Positions 1 through 6,989 of a stretch of DNA of 64,000 nucleotides are shown piece by piece. The position numbers and the translations under genes were made by a program. The DNA comes from Candidatus Rifleibacteriota bacterium. Its GTDB lineage: Bacteria; Riflebacteria; Ozemobacteria; Ozemobacterales; Ozemobacteraceae. Positions within the stretch are counted from its first letter, which is position 1; each line of letters begins with the position of its first letter. Location of the stretch: assembly GCA_029564115.1 (NCBI GenBank), contig JAKQQP010000210.1:62001-126000 (forward strand). The letters are read 5' to 3'. The notes beneath the pieces are model-generated. The model ran no database searches. It was given only the letters and a program-made list of their open reading frames with translations, and was not told the DNA's origin.

Positions 1-77
1 CTCAACCCGGTTGCCAGCAGAACGATTGCAACGGTGAGAACCAGCAACGACACGCCACGGCGCTCAAAAATCGCCAT
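1..77 (-). CDS. pilin-like protein, N-terminal fragment (runs off window)
   Basis: Only the first 25 codons are inside the window. They read as a short charged leader (MAIFERRG) followed by a long hydrophobic stretch, VSLLVLTVAIVLLATGL, the layout of a type IV prepilin-like signal. Position +5 after the Gly is Val rather than the usual Glu, as in GspK/PilX-type minor pilins. The ATG lies inside the last codons of the GspG-like gene (14-base overlap), so it is the next gene of the same operon. It was found by translating the window edge. The rest of the protein is unseen, so assignment to a minor pseudopilin is an inference. Confidence 0.55.
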   Translation of the reverse strand, partial: MAIFERRGVSLLVLTVAIVLLATGL

Positions 78-444
78 ATTTCACGCCATCCAGGCCAATG
101 CCATCAGCCCCGGATTTGATATCGTAGACATCTCCGGCGCCGATTTCAGAAGGAACGACTACCCAGGTATCGGCACGTTCGGTAAACGGGTCGGGCGGAA
201 TACTTCTGATGTAGCCTTCTCTAACCAAAACTTCAAGATTTTCGGGCCATTTTTCGTGGTCTTTGTAATAATTGTTGAGGGTGATGCGAAAAGTATGCAG
301 ACTGCTTTTCAATGCCGTTTCTCTGGCACGCAGAATCGTTTTGCCATACATCGGAACCACTGTCGAATAAAGCACTCCGATAATTGCCACAACTACGCTC
401 ATTTCTACCAGGGTAAAACCCCTTTTGCGTCTGTTTACGTTCAT
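64..444 (-). CDS. GspG-like major pseudopilin
   Basis: This 126-residue protein has the type IV prepilin signature: a basic leader (MNVNRRKRG), then FTLVEMSVVVAIIGVLY with Glu at +5, so prepilin peptidase should cut after Gly-9. The remainder fits GspG: a central YKDHEKWPENLEVL region, then PPDPFTE and the C-terminal YDIKSGADGIGLDG motif typical of calcium-binding major pseudopilins of type II secretion. The start has a good ribosome-binding site (AGAGG, six bases upstream). It lies 2 bases after a degenerate PilT gene and overlaps the next pilin-like gene. Its place behind four PilT-type ATPases suggests a pilus or pseudopilus system rather than a lone secretion pilin. Confidence 0.88.
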   Translation of the reverse strand: MNVNRRKRGFTLVEMSVVVAIIGVLYSTVVPMYGKTILRARETALKSSLHTFRITLNNYYKDHEKWPENLEVLVREGYIRSIPPDPFTERADTWVVVPSEIGAGDVYDIKSGADGIGLDGVKYGDF

Positions 445-446
445 AA

Positions 447-1487
447 TCAGCCTCTCGTCCCCCTGTAAAAATCAAGAAAGTTTTCACCGGCAGTTCTTTC
501 GAGATCATTTTTCAGATAAAGTTTCTGCACGACCTGGGCAAACAGCTGACTACCTGGCCCGGCACTCATTATGTTCGGCTCCAGCTGAGAAACTTTGCCT
601 TTCTGGATGATACTCATGGCGGTACCGTTCATCACCAGCGTTTCATGCACAGGCACGATTCGCTTGCCAGCCATATCGGCTATCAGAACCTGCGAGCAGA
701 TTCCCTGCAGATTTTCGGCCAAAACCTGACAAACGTAATCTCGATCTGCCTCAGGAAACGAAAAGATGAATTTTTCGAGGGTGTTGACGATACCGAGAGT
801 CTGCATGCTCAATATGACAAAATGCCCGCCGGCAACATATTCAATGATACTTCTGAAAGGGATTTCCCTTTTCAGGTCTCCGATGATCAGAGCATCAACA
901 TCCATGCGCTTCGCAAAATTTATACCCTGTTCGATCAGGTGTATATCTTTGCGAAACTGCCTCTGCGAAATGCGACTGCGTTTTGGCTCAAAATGAAATT
1001 CAATCGGATCTTCGATTACCAGTATATGCCGTGCGTGCAGCTGATTCATTCTTTCGACCATAGCTGCCAGAGAGGTGGAAATGCCTGACCTTGCCGGCCC
1101 GGCGAGAATGAATATGCCCTTCCGGGAATCCAGAATCGGGGTCATGGCGTCTGGGAATCTGATTTCTTCGAGGGTGGGAATTTTGCTGCTGATAATTTTG
1201 ACCAGAGCAACCGGCTTCTGTTGAGAATGAAAAAGGGTCAGCCTGAAGTTGCAGGGTGGCCGGCCAAAAAAATTAGCTTCGAAAGAGCTGTTTTTTTTGA
1301 ATTTCTGCCTGTCTTCATCGCCCAGTAGTTCGAGCAGCATACTGTTCATATCGTCTTCGTGAAGAACTGGCATGTCCATGTGGCGCAAAAACTTGTTTTT
1401 ACGCATCAATGGCTTTGCTCCTACCTTCAAATGAAGCTCGGTGCCGCCGGAAGCCTTAACTTTTTCGATCATTTTGCGAATATCCAT
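447..1487 (-). CDS. degenerate PilT-family protein (probable pseudo-ATPase)
   Basis: The 346-residue protein keeps the PilT layout: an N-terminal PAS-like domain (about 1-100, with the ELHLKVGAKPL motif) and a RecA-like domain (about 105-290). The key sites are changed. Walker A reads GPARSGIST at 130-138, so the invariant Lys is Ile-136. The Walker B catalytic Glu is Asp in IIGDLKR (Asp-204). The His box has Gln in place of His (SMQT, 227-230). The Asp box VIEDPIEF is intact. ATP hydrolysis is therefore unlikely, and a regulatory or structural subunit in mixed hexamers is a possible role. The start has GAGAGG upstream. It sits in an operon with three other PilT-type genes. Confidence 0.85.
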   Translation of the reverse strand: MDIRKMIEKVKASGGTELHLKVGAKPLMRKNKFLRHMDMPVLHEDDMNSMLLELLGDEDRQKFKKNSSFEANFFGRPPCNFRLTLFHSQQKPVALVKIISSKIPTLEEIRFPDAMTPILDSRKGIFILAGPARSGISTSLAAMVERMNQLHARHILVIEDPIEFHFEPKRSRISQRQFRKDIHLIEQGINFAKRMDVDALIIGDLKREIPFRSIIEYVAGGHFVILSMQTLGIVNTLEKFIFSFPEADRDYVCQVLAENLQGICSQVLIADMAGKRIVPVHETLVMNGTAMSIIQKGKVSQLEPNIMSAGPGSQLFAQVVQKLYLKNDLERTAGENFLDFYRGTRG

Positions 1488-1504
1488 GCCGCCGCCTCTC
1501 TTCT

Positions 1505-2551
1505 TCAGGTGTTGATCCGCGATTTATCGATCGCGAATTCAGCGCCAACCCGCTGGGTAATAATGCGCTTGCGCACCAGGTGGGCCAGCTGTGAATCGAA
1601 GGTCTTCATGCCGGCAATTTCGCCCTGCCCCTGCAGTGCCCGGAACATGCTCATATTATTGTTACGAACGAGCGCCTTCATTTGCGGAGTGTTGATCATA
1701 ATATCAAAAATCGCTATTCGACCGGTTTTATCGTCACGAGGTATGAGGCGCTGACTGATAATCATTTTGAGCTGAGCAGCGATGCGGGCCCGCAAAGCTT
1801 CGCGGTTGCCAGGCTCGCGACAGTTGATGAGCCGGTCAAGAATCTGCTGACAGTCACCGCCTTCGGTGGAGCCGATGACCATACAGCCTGATTCACAAAG
1901 GGTCAGTGCCTGATCCATGGCGTCAGAATAGTTGATTGAATCGGAAACCACAATGTCGGGGTCAACTCGATATGCTTCACAGAGGCCGTTATAAAAATTG
2001 GAGATATCGACCGGAATACTGCGCTGAATAAACGCGGCCTTGTCATCTTTAAACACGTATTCGACGGGGTTCTCGATGGTAAAGATGCTTTTCTCGAAAT
2101 GGCGGTTGATAAAATTCAGCAGAGCGGCAACGGTGGTTGTCTTGCCTTCACCGGAGGGGCTGGCCACGATCACGAGCCCTGAAGGCTGGGAAAGGGTTCT
2201 GCGGATACCCTCGGCAAAACCAAGTTCGTCGAGTTCGTAGAATCTTTCATTGATAAAACGTAGGGCGATTGCAAATTTACCTTTGTCGAGAAAAACGGAA
2301 AATCTCAGGCGACCGACGGTGGGCACGTCTTCGGCATAAGTTACCTGACGCTGCTTGCCAAGTATCTCACGGGCTTTGGGAGTGCTCGTCTCGAGAATTA
2401 TTTTTTTTATCTGGTCTTCGCTGAGAACGACCGTATCGAGCTTTTCGATTTGCCCGTGCAGCCGGTAAAAGACGGGCTGATCTGGAAACAGATGCAAGTC
2501 CGAGGCACCTTTTACTTTAACCAGCTGGCAAACTTTCATTAATTCTGACAT
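1505..2551 (-). CDS. divergent PilT-family ATPase lacking catalytic motifs
   Basis: The protein has about 348 residues and PilT architecture (SDLHLFPDQPV near 18-28; RecA-like fold from about 105). Walker A is usable: SPSGEGKTTT near 132-141 keeps the Lys. The expected DPDIILVGEM becomes DPDIVVSDSI, losing the catalytic Glu. The Asp box IEDP becomes IENP. The His box reads GCMVIGSTEG, with both His residues gone. It may bind ATP but probably hydrolyses it poorly. Two ATGs are in tandem at 2554 and 2551; the AAGAGG ribosome-binding site fits the second better. It lies between a HEAT/TPR gene and a second degenerate PilT gene. Confidence 0.82.
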   Translation of the reverse strand: MSELMKVCQLVKVKGASDLHLFPDQPVFYRLHGQIEKLDTVVLSEDQIKKIILETSTPKAREILGKQRQVTYAEDVPTVGRLRFSVFLDKGKFAIALRFINERFYELDELGFAEGIRRTLSQPSGLVIVASPSGEGKTTTVAALLNFINRHFEKSIFTIENPVEYVFKDDKAAFIQRSIPVDISNFYNGLCEAYRVDPDIVVSDSINYSDAMDQALTLCESGCMVIGSTEGGDCQQILDRLINCREPGNREALRARIAAQLKMIISQRLIPRDDKTGRIAIFDIMINTPQMKALVRNNNMSMFRALQGQGEIAGMKTFDSQLAHLVRKRIITQRVGAEFAIDKSRINT

Positions 2552-2574
2552 CATGAACCTCTTGAATATTTATC

Positions 2575-4719
2575 CTACATGCGCTGCAACAGTTCTATAA
2601 CGTTTTTCAGCACCTGACTGTCTGCGGGTAAAGTTTTTCGCAGGCTCTCGAGAATCTGACGGGCTTTGTCAGTCTCACCGACAGAATAATAACACAAAGC
2701 GAGATGATACGAGGAGGAAAGATCTCGCGGATTTGCCTGCAACCCCATGTTGAGAGCCTCTATGGCTTCTTCATACTTTTTCTGGTTGAAGTAAGCCAGA
2801 CCGAGAGCACCATAGACCTTGATGACATTCTTTTTGTCTTCGTCAGAAACGTATCTTTTCAGCTTATTGTAGCAATTGACCAGCTTAGCCCATTCTTTGC
2901 GTCTGAAATAAATCTGGCCCAGCAAAATACCGGTTTCTACGTGCGAAGGATCTTTAGTGAAAGATTTTTCGAGCATCTCCTGCGCAGCTGACATATCACC
3001 CAGATTATAAAGAGCAAAAGCCAGATAATACCTTGCTTCACCGTTATTCTTGTGCTTTTGCAGTATTTTGTCAAAAAACACCCGGGCACGGTTGAAATCG
3101 CGGTTGTCAAGACAGTTGATGCCCTCGGCCAGATCGATGCTTTCACTAACGGCAGTAGCGGTATCAAACACTGCAATTCCAGCCATGTCACCCTGAACCT
3201 CTTCTGCAAGAGCATCGCGTAAGGCCGGCGAATACTCTTCAGTTTTCTGCAGAAAAGCGCCAAGGTTGCCGGCAACACGCACCCAGACAAGCAGCTCGTT
3301 CTCGCGCTTTTTGTCTTTAAGCCCGGCAGCCAATTCTTCGAGAGCCTGAAGCTCACCATTCAGAATCAGTGCCTGATAATATTCTGAATACACGTTCGAG
3401 CGCACCGCACCAAGAAATTTTTTAACTTTGCCAAGTTCTTCAAGAGCGCCAAGGTGCCCAAGAGCCGCTATCAACCAGGGCATTTCCTCGTCAGGTTCCT
3501 TTTTGATCCGGTCGAAAATATGTGGTATAGCGGCAACCAGACGGCGATCGACAATATATTTCAGCAGATATTCAATTACCGGCGGGCTCTCTTCTTTTCT
3601 GAAAAGCCCAATAATAGCATCATCAGGAAAATCTTCAATTCTTGCCGCGCACTCGACAGCCTCGCGCCTCACCCACTGATTTTCGTCTACCAGCAATGGC
3701 TGAATTTCTCTGACACCGACCAGTTCTCCCAGTTTCAAAGCAGCTTTCAGCGCCATTTTTCTAACGCCGAAATTTTCGTCAGAAAGCAGCTGATGAACGT
3801 ATTCTTCGCGACGCGGCGTCTCGATGCGGGCGAGCACGTAAGCTGCCGAACGCCTGGTGGGAATATCGCGGCTCTGCATCATCGATGCCAGCTCTTCGCT
3901 CACCGCCTCGGAGTCGGCACCGGCCATGGCGATACACAGATTTGCCCGCACGCGGTTATTTGCATGCCCATAGAATTTTTTCAGCTTACGCTTCATCTCG
4001 AGAGCAGGTATTTTGAGCATGGAAACAGCTTCGACCGAGTTGGCCTGAATTCTGGGGTCAAACGAATTCAGGCCGCTTTCGAAGGTTTTTAACAGCCGGC
4101 CTTCGGCAAAAGTAGCCAGCGACGAAATAATTATAGCTTTCAGCCTTGAATCCCTGGCAATCTCAAACTGCCCGACCAGGGCCGGAATAGCTTCGGGGTC
4201 ACGCATTTTCGACAAAATTTCGAGAACATTGATGACTATCCATTCATCGGGGTCGTTCAGCAAGCCGCACAACGCCTGAACGACATCGCGACCGCCCATT
4301 TTATGCAGAGCTCTGGCCGAATAATAGCGCACCATGCGATCTTCATCATGCAGGAGTTCCATCAGGGGGCGCGTGGCCATCGGGTCACCGATCTCGCCGA
4401 GAACCCTGACTATTTCTTCCTTGAACATTGAATCCGGGTCTTGAAGTCTTTCGATCAGCCGGGCAACGGGCGTGCTGCTTTTAAAAAGGCCCAGAGCTGT
4501 AACTGGCTCGATAAAATCGGGGTAATCGCCGAACGCCCTTGTCAGAACCTCCAGAGATTCGTTGTCGCCGATAGCTCCAAGGCTGAGCAGAGCTTCAAAT
4601 TTGAGCTCATCCGAGAAGTCTTCGCGCACCATATCTTCAAGACGGCTTGTCGAAGGTCTGAGCAGACGTCGTGCTGCCTTGACGTATCTGAAGGCTTCGA
4701 TTTCCGGTTGCCGGGTCAT
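2575..4719 (-). CDS. HEAT-repeat / TPR scaffold protein
   Basis: The 714-residue protein has no signal peptide or membrane segment and should be cytoplasmic. Roughly the first 400 residues are degenerate HEAT repeats, with units such as DPMATRPLMELLHDEDRMVR and ENFGVRKMALKAALKLGEL. From about 530 to the end come TPRs (NGEARYYLAFALYNLGDM, KKYEEAIEALNMGLQANP). Such proteins bind partners rather than catalyse. It starts inside the stop codon of a canonical PilT gene (ATGA overlap) and is followed by a divergent PilT gene, so it is probably a scaffold or adaptor of the pilus ATPases. It resembles the divergent HEAT/TPR gene at 6990 in domain order. No specific family name is recognised. Confidence 0.8.
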   Translation of the reverse strand: MTRQPEIEAFRYVKAARRLLRPSTSRLEDMVREDFSDELKFEALLSLGAIGDNESLEVLTRAFGDYPDFIEPVTALGLFKSSTPVARLIERLQDPDSMFKEEIVRVLGEIGDPMATRPLMELLHDEDRMVRYYSARALHKMGGRDVVQALCGLLNDPDEWIVINVLEILSKMRDPEAIPALVGQFEIARDSRLKAIIISSLATFAEGRLLKTFESGLNSFDPRIQANSVEAVSMLKIPALEMKRKLKKFYGHANNRVRANLCIAMAGADSEAVSEELASMMQSRDIPTRRSAAYVLARIETPRREEYVHQLLSDENFGVRKMALKAALKLGELVGVREIQPLLVDENQWVRREAVECAARIEDFPDDAIIGLFRKEESPPVIEYLLKYIVDRRLVAAIPHIFDRIKKEPDEEMPWLIAALGHLGALEELGKVKKFLGAVRSNVYSEYYQALILNGELQALEELAAGLKDKKRENELLVWVRVAGNLGAFLQKTEEYSPALRDALAEEVQGDMAGIAVFDTATAVSESIDLAEGINCLDNRDFNRARVFFDKILQKHKNNGEARYYLAFALYNLGDMSAAQEMLEKSFTKDPSHVETGILLGQIYFRRKEWAKLVNCYNKLKRYVSDEDKKNVIKVYGALGLAYFNQKKYEEAIEALNMGLQANPRDLSSSYHLALCYYSVGETDKARQILESLRKTLPADSQVLKNVIELLQRM

Positions 4720-5753
4720 TCAACTATCTCCTTCATTATTGTCGAAATAAGTCTGCCATCGACTCTCTCGTCTTTGAGAATCTCGTTAAGCGAGTCTTTG
4801 AGAGTTTTGCAACCGTCTTTGCGGGCCAGCATCAGCGCAGTTTTCAATTGGTTGGTTTTCTTTTCGCGAATGAGATTGCGCATGGCCGAGTTCATTATCA
4901 TCAGCTCGTAAGCCATTATGCGCTCTTTTTTATGCAGGCTGGGCAGAAGAATCTGAGAAATGATGCCGATCAGCGACATCGAAACCTGCGTTCGTATCTC
5001 TTCGTGCCGATGCCCCGGAAACATATTGATAATACGGTCGATTGTCTGCACGGCACCGACGGTGTGAAGGGTCGATAAAACGAGATGGCCGGTCTCGGCA
5101 GCGGTTAAAACCATTTCGATGGTATCGACATTACGCATTTCACCGACGAGTATCACATCAGGGTCTTCTCTAAGAGCGTTCATCAGAGCACTGTGGTAAT
5201 CGTTGGCGGTTACCCCGATTTCACGCTGGGTAAATATCGACTTGCGCTCACGATAAACAAATTCGATTGGGTCTTCGATGGTGATAACATGCCGGGCTGA
5301 AAGGCGATTAATCTCATTGACAATCGCCGCCAGTGTATGGGTCTTGCCTGAGTTGGCCGGCCCGGTAACCAGGAAAAGGCCTCGCGGCCGCGCGGCTATT
5401 TCCTTGAGAAGCGTTGGCAGACCAAGCCCGTCGATCGACGGTGTCGACAGCGGGATGAATCGAAAAGCTCCGGAAAGGCAGCCACGCTGGCTGAATATGC
5501 AGGCGCGGACCCGCCAGCGGTTGCGGTATCGCGTCATAAAATTCGACTCATGTCTGGCGCGCAGGTCGCTCTGGGCCTTTACATCCATCAGGGGCAGAAA
5601 CAGGTTCGGCATTTCCTGGTGTGCGAGAGGCTCTTCGGAGAGGTATATCAGCCGGCCGCCAACTCTTATTATTGGCGGCGAACCAGCCTTCAGATGAAGA
5701 TCAGAGGCCTGGCGCTCTATGGCAATTTCGAAAAATCTGTGAATTCTCAGCAT
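4716..5753 (-). CDS. pilT: PilT twitching-motility / pilus-retraction ATPase
   Basis: The 345-residue protein is the usual PilT length and all motifs are intact. These are SDLHLKAGSPPIIR in the N-terminal domain, Walker A GPANSGKTHT, Asp box TIEDPIEF, Walker B DPDVILVGEM with the catalytic Glu, His box GHLVLSTLHT, and the C-terminal AMRNLIREKKTNQL (close to the AIRNLIRE motif required for retraction in known PilT proteins). It is expected to be a cytoplasmic hexameric motor that depolymerises type IV pili. The start has GGAGA upstream. It ends in a 4-base overlap with the HEAT/TPR gene and begins 11 bases after another PilT gene. Confidence 0.93.
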   Translation of the reverse strand: MLRIHRFFEIAIERQASDLHLKAGSPPIIRVGGRLIYLSEEPLAHQEMPNLFLPLMDVKAQSDLRARHESNFMTRYRNRWRVRACIFSQRGCLSGAFRFIPLSTPSIDGLGLPTLLKEIAARPRGLFLVTGPANSGKTHTLAAIVNEINRLSARHVITIEDPIEFVYRERKSIFTQREIGVTANDYHSALMNALREDPDVILVGEMRNVDTIEMVLTAAETGHLVLSTLHTVGAVQTIDRIINMFPGHRHEEIRTQVSMSLIGIISQILLPSLHKKERIMAYELMIMNSAMRNLIREKKTNQLKTALMLARKDGCKTLKDSLNEILKDERVDGRLISTIMKEIVE

Positions 5754-5764
5754 AGTTCTCTCCG

Positions 5765-6838
5765 TCAGGCGGGTGGTTCATTGAGAATCTTGCGCAAAGC
5801 AGCCGGGTTGGGAGCCACCGCATACGCATCCTCTTTTTTCACGACACGATCTTTTACCAGCTGTGCAAGTGACATTTCCATGGTGGTCATACCTGATTCG
5901 GCACCCGTCTCGAGATATGACGGCAGCATGTGAATCTTGCCATCGGCAATCAGGGAGCGCACCGCCGAAGTATTCAAAAGAATTTCGAAGGCTGCAACGC
6001 GGCCACCGCCGATTTTAGGCAGCAGCGTCTGCGAAACTACGCCGCGCAAAACCATCGAAAGCTGCAACAAAATCTGGTGATGCCTGGCTTCAGGAAAAAC
6101 GTTGACGATACGCTCTGCAGTGCTGACTGCTGAACTGGTGTGCAGGGTCGCAATGACCAGCTTGCCGGTTTCGGCAGCGTTAAGGGTGAGCGAAATTGTT
6201 TCGGGCTCACGCATTTCGCCGACAACGATGATATCCGGGTCCTGGCGCAAAACGGTCAGAAGCCCTTCATAGAAGCTCAAGCAGTCGATGCCGACCTGAC
6301 GCTGATTGAAAAAACTGTTGGCATCATCAAATTGGTATTCAATAGGGTCTTCGAGTGTAACGACATGCCGGCGAGCCATACTGTTGACGTAGTTGAGATA
6401 GCTGGCCATCGTTGAAGTTTTGCCAGCGCCGGTGGGGCCGGTAATGAGAATCAGACCGTTCGGCTGCTCGATCAGACGCCGGGCAGCGAGAGGCAGACCT
6501 ATTTCGTCGAAGTCCATGACCCGATATGGAATAACACGAAAAACAGCACCGGCACCATTCAAATCGGTGTACATGTTAACCCTGAAACGGCATACGCCTT
6601 CAAGGGTATAGGCAAAATCAATTTCATGATTTTTTTTGAACTGATCTTGTTGATCGGGGGTCAAAAGAACTTCGACAATGCGCTCAAAATCATGCTTATT
6701 GAATTTAAAGCCATCGAGATGACGAATATGACCATCAACCCTTATTGCCGAGCATTTGCCGATTTTCAGGTGCAGGTCGGAGGCATTTTCGTCGTAAGTA
6801 AGTTTTAACAATCTGAACAAGCTTTTTTCGTCTGCCAT
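5765..6838 (-). CDS. pilT: PilT-family pilus ATPase (first gene of the operon)
   Basis: The 357-residue protein has complete PilT motifs: ASDLHLKIGKCSAIR, Walker A GPTGAGKTST, Asp box TLEDPIEY, Walker B DPDIIVVGEMREPET and His box GKLVIATLHTSSA. AVRSLIADGKIHML corresponds to the AIRNLIRE region. The reading frame is open for 41 further codons upstream, but the promoter argues for ATG 6838: a -10 box TATAAT ends seven bases before it. The start MADEKSLFRLL also matches PilT N-termini, while the upstream residues do not. No Shine-Dalgarno sequence precedes it, so the message is probably leaderless. It leads the minus-strand operon of four PilT-type genes. Confidence 0.9.
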   Translation of the reverse strand: MADEKSLFRLLKLTYDENASDLHLKIGKCSAIRVDGHIRHLDGFKFNKHDFERIVEVLLTPDQQDQFKKNHEIDFAYTLEGVCRFRVNMYTDLNGAGAVFRVIPYRVMDFDEIGLPLAARRLIEQPNGLILITGPTGAGKTSTMASYLNYVNSMARRHVVTLEDPIEYQFDDANSFFNQRQVGIDCLSFYEGLLTVLRQDPDIIVVGEMREPETISLTLNAAETGKLVIATLHTSSAVSTAERIVNVFPEARHHQILLQLSMVLRGVVSQTLLPKIGGGRVAAFEILLNTSAVRSLIADGKIHMLPSYLETGAESGMTTMEMSLAQLVKDRVVKKEDAYAVAPNPAALRKILNEPPA

Positions 6839-6844
6839 GTCGGC

Positions 6845-6874
6845 ATTATAACCGTTAAAAGTCAATCTGTTCAA
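6845..6874 (-). promoter_or_regulatory. sigma-70 promoter, predicted leaderless start for the PilT operon
   Basis: On the minus strand the -35 box TTGAAC (6874-6869) and -10 box TATAAT (6850-6845) are separated by 18 bases. The A of the ATG at 6838 is the seventh base after the -10 box, where transcription normally begins. No ribosome-binding site is seen. Confidence 0.7.
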
Positions 6875-6928
6875 CAAAACTTGAAAATTATCACCCGCCG
6901 GCGATAACTTTTCTTGAAGTTTTGCGTA

Positions 6929-6957
6929 TTTAAAAATATTTCTGTTTCTGTTAGAAT
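6929..6957 (+). promoter_or_regulatory. extended -10 promoter for the 6990 HEAT/TPR gene
   Basis: The -35-like TTTAAA (6929-6934) and TAGAAT (6952-6957) are 17 bases apart, with TGT directly before the -10 box (extended -10). The predicted leader of about 25 bases carries a GAGG ribosome-binding site before ATG 6990. It is divergent from the PilT operon promoter, about 55 bases away. Confidence 0.55.
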
Positions 6958-6989
6958 TCACACAAAGATTAAATTGCCGAGGAAATCAG

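Noticed and set aside
6857..6868. TTGACT close to TATAAT in the PilT operon promoter as -35/-10 pair
   Set aside because: Only 9 bases apart; TTGAAC with an 18-base spacer is used instead.
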